Origin: JAAOZP01 sp964616835
GTDB lineage: Archaea; Thermoproteota; EX4484-205; JAAOZP01
DNA length: 9,659 bases
Direction of reading: 5' to 3'
Assembly (NCBI GenBank): GCA_964616835.1
Contig: CAZTSG010000051.1
Location: forward strand, 1-9,659
Made by a program: the position numbers and the translations under genes. Position 1 is the first letter of the stretch; the number at the start of each line of letters is the position of its first letter. The notes beneath the pieces are model-generated. The model had not been told where the DNA came from. It searched no databases and saw only the letters and a program-made list of their open reading frames with translations. Shown here in pieces: positions 1-6,518 of this stretch.

Positions 1-2
1 AC

Positions 3-440
3 ATGGTTCCAAGCTGGGTTGGAGAACCGGGGAGGGTGGTTGAAGTAGAGTTGAAGAGGCTCAGCGATAAGGAGGTTGTTGAAAACATGCTGAACAGCCT
101 TCCAGACTACCTTAGGCTCGAGTTGAAGCCTGATTTCAAGGGAGTTATGCATATGCACGGCGTGGCTTTCCCCGTCGAAGCTTCTAAGCCAGAGTGGAAC
201 GAGAGGCACAACGCTGTCTGCATGGACATCAGGTTCAAAGCATTATCTTTAAGGGGTAGGAAGGTTAAGAGCCACGTTCTGAGAATAGCGTTCAAAGGCT
301 ATGAGACAAGCATGGCGATAAACTACGGTGAAACAAAAGGCACCGTCAAAGAGATTAGAAGCGAGCCCCAAGGAGTAGTGGCGATAAGCTACGTCGACAC
401 GGAGAACAGGTTCTTCGAGCACAGGATAATGCCTACTTAA
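3..440 (+). CDS. Hypothetical protein; copy 1 of a dispersed gene-end repeat
   Basis: This 145-residue ORF has no family I recognise. The ATG at position 3 is so close to the window edge that the gene may begin further upstream. The protein is soluble and charged, with no membrane segment or signal peptide. Its C-terminal half, from about residue 62 (EWNERHNAVCMD) to the end (ENRFFEHRIMPT), recurs as damaged copies at 4678-4930, 7355-7501 and 9513-9636, all on the minus strand. Only this copy has a long open N-terminal part, so it is the best candidate in the window for a functional member. Bases 231-352 are identical to 4772-4893, while the following 80 or so bases closely match copy 3, so the gene looks like a mosaic made by gene conversion. 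Function unknown. Confidence 0.65.
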   Translation: MVPSWVGEPGRVVEVELKRLSDKEVVENMLNSLPDYLRLELKPDFKGVMHMHGVAFPVEASKPEWNERHNAVCMDIRFKALSLRGRKVKSHVLRIAFKGYETSMAINYGETKGTVKEIRSEPQGVVAISYVDTENRFFEHRIMPT

Positions 441-483
441 TATGAACGGCGCATAGTGTGTGAGCTTCACCAGGCAATTAGCA

Positions 484-495
484 TAGTGCACGCTA
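484..495. repeat. Palindromic boundary motif, site a (TAGTGCACGCTA)
   Basis: This is the exact reverse complement of the 12-mer at 2934-2945, and the two bracket a 2.46-kb segment. The site lies between the end of the copy-1 gene and the end of the convergent 462-residue gene. Confidence 0.55.
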
Positions 496-503
496 CCTTT
501 CCT

Positions 504-1892
504 TTAATACTCCTTAAGAATATTTATGAACTTTCTCCTCGCTTTCCTAAGCTTTTCAGTAGCCTCAATGACTTTGAACGGAAACTCCTCACCATCTGAA
601 TATTCAGTCTCAATCATAAGTGAAACGTCAACTAGGTCGGGCTCCGTTGAGATGCTTGAGTATTCGTCTACCTGAATAGGCTTCACAAGAAAAGTGACGG
701 GCGGTTCCCATATGCATTCAACTTGAATTGGGATTATCTTTAAGGAGTCTGTGGATTCTCTTTCAACCAAATCAACCAGCGAAGTAAGAATGGCCGCCAG
801 TGCTGGGTGGTTTTTTGCTATTTCACCAAGATGGAAGCGGTTAAAAAGATATGTTATTGGGTTTACTTTTCTCATATTTAACATGTCAAACACTTCTTTT
901 AAGGAATGGCCTGCATGTATCTTTTCCATCGCTTCTTGTAAGAATAGACCAAAATATACGGGAGCGCTATAAATTCTGAAAAGTGATTTCTGATCTGTCC
1001 TCTTCAACTCAGCCTTGATGAAGCCTCTGCATGTGTCAAACCATTCTCCATTGCTTAGTTTCTGATGATGCTCTGCATATTTTAAGTCTACTAACAAACC
1101 CCAGCTACCATCAATTGGTTGAACCATTACCGTCCATATCGGGAGTCTGAGCACTCCCTCCATTAAATCCCTCATTACAAAAGCTTTATCATCCAGACCT
1201 AGGTCGCGTGCTATTTCTTCCCGAACTTTAACCCATTCCCTCCAGAATTCTATGATTGCTAAGGCTCTTTCAACAATTGCTTGGATCCTGTCCTCTTCGT
1301 CAGACACTACATGGTAAGGCACTGTTAGATAGAAGCCACGCTCATCATGGTATTTGATAATATCCCGAGTTTCTCCAGCAACAATATTGATTCTTAGAGA
1401 ATGCTTATTGCCAATTCTAATCGCAATCTCTGAAACTTTTTTGAGGAAAAGATGAGTTAAGGGATATTTTAAAGCCAAATCCTTATCTTCAATTATTTTT
1501 TTAATATCTGCAGTGCTAATTAGACGCTCCTTGCTTAGAAAACCTTCATTCATAATCAGATTATAAATTCCCCTGTATCTTTGTGAAAGCAAGTCTTCGC
1601 TTTTAAGTAGAAAAGTTTCGATGACGAACATGCCCCCAACATTTGCTGGGTGAGGAAAATATTGTATGTCATGCAGTGACCTACTCGTTTCATCGGAACG
1701 CCATAATTCTTTAAGAATACTCTGATTTTCCTTTCTATGCAAGACGTCAACTACTTTTTCCCTATATATTTTATCTAATGATTTTTCATCCAGATGAACC
1801 CCATATTCATCCGCTTCATATTTTGCATTAGTCACATCTTCGATGGCCAGCCTGATTTTTTCAAGAATTTGATCCATGATATACGACACCAT
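504..1892 (-). CDS. Orphan 462-residue soluble protein
   Basis: This long ORF has good thermophile-like composition, but I recognise no family or catalytic motif. It has no membrane segment or signal peptide. The N-terminal 60 residues are helical and charged. The middle is rich in predicted helix (IQAIVERALAIIEFWREWVK), and the last 90 residues look more like beta strands followed by a basic helix (EATEKLRKARRKF). I keep the ATG at 1892 because a TATA-like AT-rich box at 1918-1924 lies about 29 nt upstream, as expected for a leaderless archaeal start; ATG 1877 is the alternative. The gene sits inside a segment bounded by an inverted 12-bp motif (484-495 and 2934-2945). A perfect 39-bp piece of it (1639-1677) recurs inverted at 3206-3244. 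It appears intact, unlike most of its neighbours. Function unknown. Confidence 0.75.
   Translation of the reverse strand: MVSYIMDQILEKIRLAIEDVTNAKYEADEYGVHLDEKSLDKIYREKVVDVLHRKENQSILKELWRSDETSRSLHDIQYFPHPANVGGMFVIETFLLKSEDLLSQRYRGIYNLIMNEGFLSKERLISTADIKKIIEDKDLALKYPLTHLFLKKVSEIAIRIGNKHSLRINIVAGETRDIIKYHDERGFYLTVPYHVVSDEEDRIQAIVERALAIIEFWREWVKVREEIARDLGLDDKAFVMRDLMEGVLRLPIWTVMVQPIDGSWGLLVDLKYAEHHQKLSNGEWFDTCRGFIKAELKRTDQKSLFRIYSAPVYFGLFLQEAMEKIHAGHSLKEVFDMLNMRKVNPITYLFNRFHLGEIAKNHPALAAILTSLVDLVERESTDSLKIIPIQVECIWEPPVTFLVKPIQVDEYSSISTEPDLVDVSLMIETEYSDGEEFPFKVIEATEKLRKARRKFINILKEY
1639..1677 (+). repeat. 39-bp perfect inverted repeat, left arm (inside the orphan gene)
   Basis: These 39 bases are exactly the reverse complement of 3206-3244. 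Here they encode part of the orphan protein (DIQYFPHPANV), so this is presumably the source and the other arm is the copy. Confidence 0.9.
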
Positions 1893-1917
1893 TGAATCTT
1901 CACAATCCAGATGGTGC

Positions 1918-1924
1918 TTTTAAT
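1918..1924 (-). promoter_or_regulatory. Possible TATA box for the orphan gene
   Basis: On the minus strand this reads ATTAAAA, centred about 29 nt before ATG 1892, the spacing expected for a leaderless archaeal promoter. No other support. Confidence 0.35.
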
Positions 1925-1974
1925 CATTTGGGATATCAATCCACCTCCATTTAAAGTAAAATTGTCCGGTAGGC

Positions 1975-2390
1975 TTGTTAAGATAGACAGCGAGTAATAC
2001 TGCTTGAAGCCTCTGTCAACCATTAGGACAGCCTCCCGGTAGGTCATGGTTATGCTTGCCTCCCCGCCTTCACCGACTAGGCGGAACCTCGCGTACTGCC
2101 CCTCCCGGAGACCTTGGAAGATCTTGTCGCCAGTATCTTTGTCCACGAAGACCCTGAGCTCACCTCCAGCCAGCTCGTAGAATATTGATTTCTCTGAGGC
2201 TCCCAGGGCCTTCAGTATCGCCGCGTTTTCTATGGCTTTGAAGTCATCGTTAAACTCTGCCGCCAGCTCATCTATCTCCCCTGGGCTGAGGCTTAGCAGG
2301 GGCGCTCAACCCGGCGCGCCCCTTCTCGGTGGCGAGCGAGATGGCGAGTTCCTTGGTGACTTTATGCCTCCCATAGTAATCTATCAAGGG
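1975..2390 (-). pseudogene. Broken minus-strand gene with a frameshift
   Basis: Coding-like sequence runs on the minus strand in two frames. The first reads PLIDYYGRHKVTKELAISLA and continues to about 2305. The second is one base out of phase; it begins LLSLSPGEIDELAAEFNDDF, continues through KALGASEKSIFYELAGGELR, and fades after GFKQYYSLS near 1975. One frame stops at 2268-2270 and the other is closed upstream by a TGA at 2306-2308, so no single ORF joins them; one indel near 2300 would. The DNA is more GC-rich than its neighbours, which suggests a different origin. No start codon with a promoter is present, and both ends run into unrelated coding sequence. I do not recognise the family. The exact ends are uncertain by some tens of bases. 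Confidence 0.5.
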
Positions 2391-2936
2391 AAATACATAC
2401 CTGCGGTGATTATTGAGGATGAATTTGGGCTCAGGCTTGGGGAGCTGGCACTGCCGAGTGGTAAGAACTTAGTGGTCTCGGAGAGTAGCATGACCAAGAT
2501 GAGGATTCAAACTTGTCTCTTAAAAATCGTTTATCCGAACAAGGAAACCTACATAGCAATCTACATAGGTGGTGACATCCGAATACCGATGTTCTCGTAC
2601 TTGTCCGGTGCCTTTGTGGTAGTTCAAGCAGTTGAGACCAAGGTGATTTGGACCGGTGCGGTTGGGCAGAAAGAATTCTATACTCAGATGGCTGGTGTGA
2701 GCGAGCTTCTTGAGAACGCATTTGGGCAGAGCTTCAAGAAGGAGCTTCTTGAAACAGTGTTGCAGAGCGAGCTTACTGAGATTCAGGTGTTAGATATGGT
2801 TAACGCGTTAGTTAAGAACCTTGAATGGCTTAAGACGTTAGGCGAGAAAGAGAAAATAGAGTCAGTTAAGAAGATAGCGTATCACGTTAAGAGTGGAGAT
2901 ACTATCGATAAAGCTATCAAGAAGGTTAAGAAGTAG
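2364..2936 (+). CDS. Hypothetical protein, probably 5'-truncated
   Basis: The open frame extends back to 2232, but its first 44 residues are the antisense of the broken minus-strand gene. Protein-like sequence begins near ATG 2364 (MPPIVIYQGKYIPAVIIEDE), giving 190 residues. No ribosome binding site or TATA box precedes this ATG, so the true N-terminus may have been lost at a junction near 2370-2390. The first two thirds look like beta strands (IVIYQGKYIPAVII, CLLKIVY, ETYIAIYIGGDIRIP). The last third is helical and Lys-rich (SVKKIAYHVKSGDTIDKAIK), with many GTT-AAG codon pairs. The TAG stop at 2934-2936 is the first triplet of a palindromic boundary motif, which hints that the 3' end may also be a break. 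Family unknown; it may no longer be functional. Confidence 0.5.
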   Translation: MPPIVIYQGKYIPAVIIEDEFGLRLGELALPSGKNLVVSESSMTKMRIQTCLLKIVYPNKETYIAIYIGGDIRIPMFSYLSGAFVVVQAVETKVIWTGAVGQKEFYTQMAGVSELLENAFGQSFKKELLETVLQSELTEIQVLDMVNALVKNLEWLKTLGEKEKIESVKKIAYHVKSGDTIDKAIKKVKK

Positions 2937-2945
2937 CGTGCACTA
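2934..2945. repeat. Palindromic boundary motif, site b (TAGCGTGCACTA)
   Basis: Exact reverse complement of site a at 484-495. Its TAG is the stop codon of the ORF that ends at 2936. Confidence 0.55.
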
Positions 2946-2971
2946 AGGCGATACAGCGGTGTCCTCTTCGA

Positions 2972-2984
2972 TAGCGCGTGCTTA
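2972..2984. repeat. Palindromic boundary motif, site c (TAGCGCGTGCTTA)
   Basis: A variant of the same motif, 26 bp after site b. Read on the minus strand, its first triplet TAA is the stop codon of the fragment at 2982-3203. Confidence 0.45.
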
Positions 2985-3203
2985 GAGGTCGTTTTGCTGC
3001 TTACGCCAGATTATTTCTAATTCGCCGGATTCTTTTGCCAAGATTTCGATGGCGTTTTTAATTTTATCGAAGTCTTCCTGTTTTTCGAGAGGGGCTGTTG
3101 GCCATTTCTGCTTTTCACGCTTGAAAATTCGCCTTAATCTTTCTTGCACTTCTTGTGGTAGCTCCCATTGGGAGACGGCAGGGTTTTCCCTTATAGTAGC
3201 GCG
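2982..3203 (-). pseudogene. C-terminal gene fragment, minus strand
   Basis: An open minus-strand frame of 73 codons has coding-like composition but no start codon near its 5' end; an internal GTG is the only usual start. It reads NPAVSQWELPQEVQERLRRI, then PLEKQEDFDKIKNAIEILAK, then ESGELEIIWRKQQNDL. This looks like the helical, charged C-terminus of a larger protein that I do not recognise. It is closed at both ends by palindromic motif sites: the stop TAA lies in site c (2972-2984), and the frame is cut upstream by a TAG inside site d (3195-3208). It is therefore a clean example of a gene fragment caught between two copies of the motif. Confidence 0.55.
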
Positions 3204-3208
3204 CTACT
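3195..3208. repeat. Perfect 14-bp palindrome, site d (AGTAGCGCGCTACT)
   Basis: The best palindrome in the window. It sits exactly where the 2982-3203 fragment ends and the 39-bp inverted-repeat copy (3206-3244) begins, overlapping the latter by three bases. Confidence 0.75.
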
Positions 3209-3244
3209 GCATGACATACAATATTTTCCTCACCCAGCAAATGT
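3206..3244 (-). repeat. 39-bp perfect inverted repeat, right arm
   Basis: An inverted copy of bases 1639-1677 of the orphan gene, placed between palindrome d and the promoter of the repeat-protein gene. It encodes nothing here and looks like a templated insertion at a junction. Confidence 0.9.
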
Positions 3245-3262
3245 CAAGGGCAAGTTCGTAAG

Positions 3263-3269
3263 TTTATAA
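3263..3269 (+). promoter_or_regulatory. TATA box for the 42-residue-repeat gene
   Basis: TTTATAA lies only 2-8 nt before GTG 3271 but about 24 nt before GTG 3289. The latter fits the leaderless spacing seen elsewhere in the window and favours the later start. Confidence 0.5.
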
Positions 3270-3270
3270 C

Positions 3271-4647
3271 GTGCACCATTATCTCATAGTGGAAGTAACC
3301 GCAAAATTTATAACAGGTAAGCTGTTAGAAAAAAGAAGTTTGAAAGAGGATTTTAAACCTGGCGAAATTTTTCGCTTTGTCAAAAGGATAAATGAAGAAA
3401 GAAAAAACAAGGTGTGGAATATAAAAGAGGTTTTCCTGCTAACTGATGGCACAATGGCTGGAATAGTTGAATTGGAAGACCATAGATGTGTCCCGTTCAA
3501 AGAGGAAATCCTGATAGAGAAGCTCAGCGAAAAAAGGGTTATGGTTACGTATTTTGCATATCCTTTAGACAATGGTGCATTAATTAGTGAAGTCAGATTG
3601 GAAGATAACATAGATATCCCATTCATAATTAGAATGGATAACACTGTTGAAATCTTAAACGTTAAAATTGATGTAACCGACTACTTTCTTCCTGAGGGGG
3701 GAAGAAGAGCCATTCCTTTTTCCCTTTATTTATCGGGTTTTGAAAGAGCAGGCCTTGAATCGCTTCCATTTTATTCGTCAGACACTAAGTTTGGCATGGT
3801 ATTTTTTAAGGAAGGAGTTTCATTAAAGGAAGACGTAATGAAAAAAATCAAGAGAAAAGAAATTAAGGGAAATTGGTTTCTGATGGGATACAAAGTTTTT
3901 CTTCTACCATGCGGTATGTTGGCAGGTATAGTTGAATTGGAAGATGGTAGAAAAGTTCCATTTAGAGGTGACGCTTTGATTGAAAGGATCGGTGAGAAAA
4001 AAGTTATAGATGTTCGTCCCTTTGATTTTCACTATCTGTCAGACGGAACTTTAGTTGGATTAGTCAAGTTAGAGAGATGTGTGGAGTGGTCCCTCTTTAA
4101 GAGTGATGCTATAATAGAAGAAATAGGGGGAGAGAAAATTACAGGTGCAAGTGCTCTTCACGTCTTTCCAGGCGATATTTTAGCAGGAATTGTTAAGTTG
4201 AAGGATGGCAGATATCTTCCTTTCAAGGGAGACACTATAATAGAAGAGATTCAAGGAAAGAGGCTTATAGATGCAAAGTTTTTTAACCCTTTACCAGACG
4301 GTAATTTGGCATGTGCAGTCAAATTAGAAGATAGCAGATACGTTCTCTTAAAAGGGAATTCACTAATTGAAGAGATCCGGGGAAAGAAAATAATTGATGT
4401 CCATGAGCTTTTGTCCATGCCAGACGGTACTCTGGCTGGTGTGGTCAAGCTTGGAGATGGTAGGTCCGTTCCTTTTAGGGGGAATGATTTACTAGAAGAG
4501 GTTCAAGGGAAACAAATCATAAGTGCTTTCTTCCTTCGATGCTTACCCGACGGTACTTTGACTGGGGCATTCAGACTAAAAGGTGACATACCCCCTTCCT
4601 TTAAAGGAATTTTCTTCTGGTATGAAGCAGAAATTTGTCTCATTTAG
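3271..4647 (+). CDS. Protein of 42-residue tandem repeats, propeller-like
   Basis: The longest frame gives 458 residues from GTG 3271. A TATA box at 3263-3269 instead favours GTG 3289 (452 residues). The protein contains about eight repeats of the form DGTLAGIVKLEDGRxVPFKG followed by xxLIEEIxGKKIIDA. The DGT-like anchors lie near residues 59, 100, 214, 258, 301, 343, 385 and 427. The last six are spaced 42-44 residues apart, and an insert or decayed part of about 110 residues follows the second. Each repeat looks like three or four short beta strands, so a beta-propeller or similar closed beta fold is plausible, perhaps for binding. This is inferred from the period, not from a family match. 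No signal peptide or membrane helix is seen. The C-terminal end breaks the repeat (PPSFKGIFFWYEAEICLI) and may be altered. Composition is AT-rich compared with the upstream region. Exact function unknown. Confidence 0.75.
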   Translation: MHHYLIVEVTAKFITGKLLEKRSLKEDFKPGEIFRFVKRINEERKNKVWNIKEVFLLTDGTMAGIVELEDHRCVPFKEEILIEKLSEKRVMVTYFAYPLDNGALISEVRLEDNIDIPFIIRMDNTVEILNVKIDVTDYFLPEGGRRAIPFSLYLSGFERAGLESLPFYSSDTKFGMVFFKEGVSLKEDVMKKIKRKEIKGNWFLMGYKVFLLPCGMLAGIVELEDGRKVPFRGDALIERIGEKKVIDVRPFDFHYLSDGTLVGLVKLERCVEWSLFKSDAIIEEIGGEKITGASALHVFPGDILAGIVKLKDGRYLPFKGDTIIEEIQGKRLIDAKFFNPLPDGNLACAVKLEDSRYVLLKGNSLIEEIRGKKIIDVHELLSMPDGTLAGVVKLGDGRSVPFRGNDLLEEVQGKQIISAFFLRCLPDGTLTGAFRLKGDIPPSFKGIFFWYEAEICLI

Positions 4648-4677
4648 CATCTTAATACGTATGCTAGAATTAGAGGT

Positions 4678-4930
4678 TTAAACATCAGCCGGCTTTATCC
4701 TGTGTTCGAAAACCCTGTCCTCACTGTCAACATAGCTTATTGTGACGATTCCGGGTTGCTCCTCCATGATTTCTTTGACGGTGCCTTTTGTTTCACCGTA
4801 GTTTATCGCCATGCTTGTCTCATAGCCTTTGAACGCTATTCTCAGAACGTGGCTCTTAACCTTCCTACCCCTTAAAGATAATGCTTTGAACCTTATATCC
4901 ATACAGACCGCGTTGTGCCTCTAGTTCCAC
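4678..4930 (-). pseudogene. Truncated inverted copy 2 of the 3-440 gene
   Basis: On the minus strand this matches the last third or more of the first gene. Bases 4772-4893 are identical to 231-352, but the last 28 codons are clearly diverged (IMEEQPGIVTISYVDSEDRV against IRSEPQGVVAISYVDTENRF). The 5' side is cut at about 4930, exactly where palindromic motif f begins. An in-frame TAG at 4921-4923 replaces a Glu codon just inside the break. An ORF from ATG 4902 (74 residues, ending FEHRIKPADV) remains open but has no visible promoter. It is most likely a relic, although a short protein cannot be excluded. Identity limited to a 122-bp block between diverged flanks points to gene conversion between the inverted copies. 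Confidence 0.75.
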
Positions 4931-4942
4931 TAGCGTGCGCTA
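4931..4942. repeat. Palindromic boundary motif, site f (TAGCGTGCGCTA)
   Basis: A near-perfect palindrome (5-bp arms around TG) that marks the exact 5' break of repeat copy 2. The following 4943-5085 is AT-rich with no convincing gene. Confidence 0.6.
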
Positions 4943-5085
4943 AATCCGGCTTTCTGCAACTCTATTTCGATCTTATTTCTAGGTATTCACACCTCTCGGT
5001 TTTTAATTTTAGCGAGAAAGAGAGCAGAATATCCTATCGTTTCCAATCGATTATAATAGCTAATCAAAGGGATTCTAAGGAAGTA

Positions 5086-5092
5086 TTTATAA
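5086..5092 (+). promoter_or_regulatory. TATA box of the DUF5678-protease operon
   Basis: TTTATAA about 31 nt before ATG 5120, giving a leader of only a few bases. Confidence 0.55.
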
Positions 5093-5119
5093 GACGCCGT
5101 CCAATCAACAATATAGGGC

Positions 5120-5332
5120 ATGATGAGTGAGGAACTGAATTACTTTGCGTCCTTTCCTGAGAAACTTAGAGGCCTCAGGGGGAAGCATATCGCTTTAATA
5201 GGGAGAGAAGTCGTGGCCAGCGGGGATAATGCTATGGAGGTCTACAGGAAAGCCAAGGAGAAGTTTCCGGATAAAAAACCTGTGCTCGCATATGTTCCAA
5301 GGGAAGAAACGCTGGTTTTGGCTTCGAAATGA
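5120..5332 (+). CDS. DUF5678 domain protein
   Basis: This 70-residue protein has the DUF5678 pattern: a short N-terminal helix, then GKHIALIGREVVASG (residues 21-35), a helix (NAMEVYRKAKEKFP) and a closing strand (KPVLAYVPRE). Such small proteins are common in Thermoproteota and other archaea and have no assigned activity. Two adjacent ATG codons (5120, 5123) are possible starts. A TATA box at 5086-5092 suits a nearly leaderless message. The stop codon overlaps the ATG of the retropepsin-like gene by four bases (ATGA), so the two are almost certainly co-transcribed and probably translationally coupled. The pairing suggests that this protein is a partner, regulator or substrate of the protease. 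That role is inferred from position only. Confidence 0.8.
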   Translation: MMSEELNYFASFPEKLRGLRGKHIALIGREVVASGDNAMEVYRKAKEKFPDKKPVLAYVPREETLVLASK

Positions 5333-5730
5333 AGTTTCCCTACCAGAGGGAGAAATCGAGCTTATTCGGAGAAATCCACAGGCCTGTTGCGGAGCTCGAG
5401 GTGGAAACCCAAGCCGGATGGATAACGCTCCTAGCCTACATAGATTCCGGGGCAGACATCAGCATCCTCCCCGCTTCCTTTCTCAAAGCCTTCGGGGTTA
5501 GAGTTGAGGAAGAGGAAATTAAGGAGATAAGAGGCGTCGGAGGCGCTAAGGTTCCAGTAATATTGAAAGACGTAAGGATGAAAATCGGAGAACTAGTTTT
5601 CAACGTGAAGATCGCCATAGCCCTCATAGAGGACATCCCGTATATTCTTGGAAGAGAGGGAGTGTTCGATAATTTCGAAATCTGCTTCAGACAGAGGGAG
5701 AAGGCTATAGAGTTTAAATACATCCCGTGA
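5329..5730 (+). CDS. Retropepsin-like aspartic protease (clan AA)
   Basis: This 133-residue protein has the hallmarks of a single-domain retroviral-type aspartic protease. The catalytic motif DSGAD is at residues 39-43, preceded by hydrophobic strands (ITLLAYI) and followed by ILPASFLKAFGV. A flap-like loop RGVGG is at 68-72, and the second conserved segment, ILGREGVFDNFEI, is at 106-118. Enzymes of this fold act as homodimers in which each subunit gives one Asp. The length is typical of the archaeal and bacterial stand-alone members, and no membrane segment is present. It starts inside the stop codon of the DUF5678 gene and is the last gene of this two-gene operon. Natural substrates of these archaeal proteases are not known to me, and the partner gene is the only clue here. 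Confidence 0.85.
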   Translation: MKFPYQREKSSLFGEIHRPVAELEVETQAGWITLLAYIDSGADISILPASFLKAFGVRVEEEEIKEIRGVGGAKVPVILKDVRMKIGELVFNVKIAIALIEDIPYILGREGVFDNFEICFRQREKAIEFKYIP

Positions 5731-5798
5731 AAAAGCCTACCTAATCAAGTATCTTAACTATCGCTTTAAATAATCTTTATTTAACTTACCTAATAATA

Positions 5799-5955
5799 AG
5801 ACAGCCATTATAGAATGCATGATCCTGATGTTGTGATTCTTCTATTCGCTTCTGGTAAGTTGGTTTGCACTGGTGCTGTTAACGAGCAGATGGTTTACGA
5901 TGCTGTGGAGAAGCTCATGGCTGAGCTGATTCAAAAAGGATTATTGATTAGATGA
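5799..5955 (+). pseudogene. tbp: C-terminal fragment of TATA-binding protein
   Basis: The frame from ATG 5815 encodes 46 residues starting MHDPDVVILLFASGKLVCTG and ending ELIQKGLLIR. This matches the end of the second direct repeat of archaeal TBP (the YRMxDPxVVxLLFxSGKxVCTGA segment and the following helix). Two further in-frame codons upstream (Tyr-Arg) also match. The rest of TBP, about three quarters of a protein of roughly 180-200 residues, is missing. It cannot form the saddle and so cannot act as TBP. It could still be expressed as a small peptide, since an AT-rich stretch at 5765-5790 precedes it, but it is more likely a relic. A functional tbp gene should lie elsewhere in the genome. 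Confidence 0.8.
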
Positions 5956-5981
5956 GTTTAAAAACATTTTTTTAGAGTTTT

Positions 5982-5993
5982 TAGCGTGCGCGT
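5982..5993. repeat. Boundary motif variant, site g (TAGCGTGCGCGT)
   Basis: Matches ten of twelve bases of site f. It lies between the TBP fragment and the DUF6884 gene, after a T-rich run (5967-5980). Confidence 0.35.
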
Positions 5994-6056
5994 TTACCAC
6001 TGTTAAAAATATCTTTTAAAGCTTCTTAAAGCGTTTTCATTAAGCCTTGATGCGGC

Positions 6057-6518
6057 TTAGTGGTCTATGGTGATTTCGCTTTCTTGAGCTATTGCTTTCT
6101 TCATCATGGAGATCATTGCACCCATGCCTCCAGCTTCTTTAAGCGGGGTGATTATTTTCTTCTCCGGGAACACTCTCCTCACAACGTCAACATATTCTCT
6201 ACCAGCGATAATGATGATTTCATCGTATTTCGTCAACCCTTTCTCCTCAGCCTGTTTCCTCAGTTTTTCAACAGTTATCGGGTTTGTCTGAGGGTCTTTA
6301 AAGGTAACGTCGTATGGTCTGGGAATAATCTCATCGGGAAACATGAAACCGTGTTTAGCTGATAGAATAACATAGGAGCCGGGGTAAAACTTCTCCGCGT
6401 ACTGTATGCAGGTCTTAGTGAAAGAACCGATGTAGGCGTTCCTAGCCTTAACGGGCCCCAGCTCAGGTTTTAAACCCCAGATTTTCCTGTTTCCACACGG
6501 GACGATGCAGAGCCTCAT
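6057..6518 (-). CDS. DUF6884 domain protein
   Basis: This 153-residue protein carries the DUF6884 signatures: an N-terminal strand and PCGNRKIW (residues 7-14), RNAYIGSFT (26-34), then ILSAKHGFMFPDEIIPRPYD (51-70). A Rossmann-like strand follows (YDEIIIIAGREYVDVVRRVF), and the protein ends with a Gly-rich helix near GGMGAMISMMKKAI. It is a cytosolic protein with no experimentally defined activity known to me; the conserved Cys, Lys and His suggest an enzyme. Its ATG overlaps the stop codon of the upstream AGOG glycosylase gene by four bases, so both come from the promoter at 7318-7324. The coupling suggests a role near oxidised-base repair or nucleic acid modification, which is inference. It appears full length and undamaged. 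Confidence 0.8.
   Translation of the reverse strand: MRLCIVPCGNRKIWGLKPELGPVKARNAYIGSFTKTCIQYAEKFYPGSYVILSAKHGFMFPDEIIPRPYDVTFKDPQTNPITVEKLRKQAEEKGLTKYDEIIIIAGREYVDVVRRVFPEKKIITPLKEAGGMGAMISMMKKAIAQESEITIDH

Noticed and set aside
2232..2363. First 44 codons of the long plus-strand ORF as a true N-terminus
   Set aside because: They are antisense to coding-like minus-strand sequence, rich in Ser, Gly and Pro, and lack a promoter or ribosome binding site.
3049..3261. Plus-strand ORF of 70 codons
   Set aside because: It is the antisense of the minus-strand fragment and is Ser/Cys/Phe-rich. Its resemblance to the ORF at 1556-1750 comes only from the 39-bp inverted repeat.
4645..4666. Inverted TAGCAT/ATGCTA after the repeat-protein gene as a terminator
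   Set aside because: The arms are only six bases, with a ten-base loop and no T-run after them; it is too weak to call.
4915..5130. Plus-strand ORF of 71 codons
   Set aside because: It overlaps repeat copy 2, runs through motif f and the operon promoter, and has no protein-like pattern or promoter of its own.
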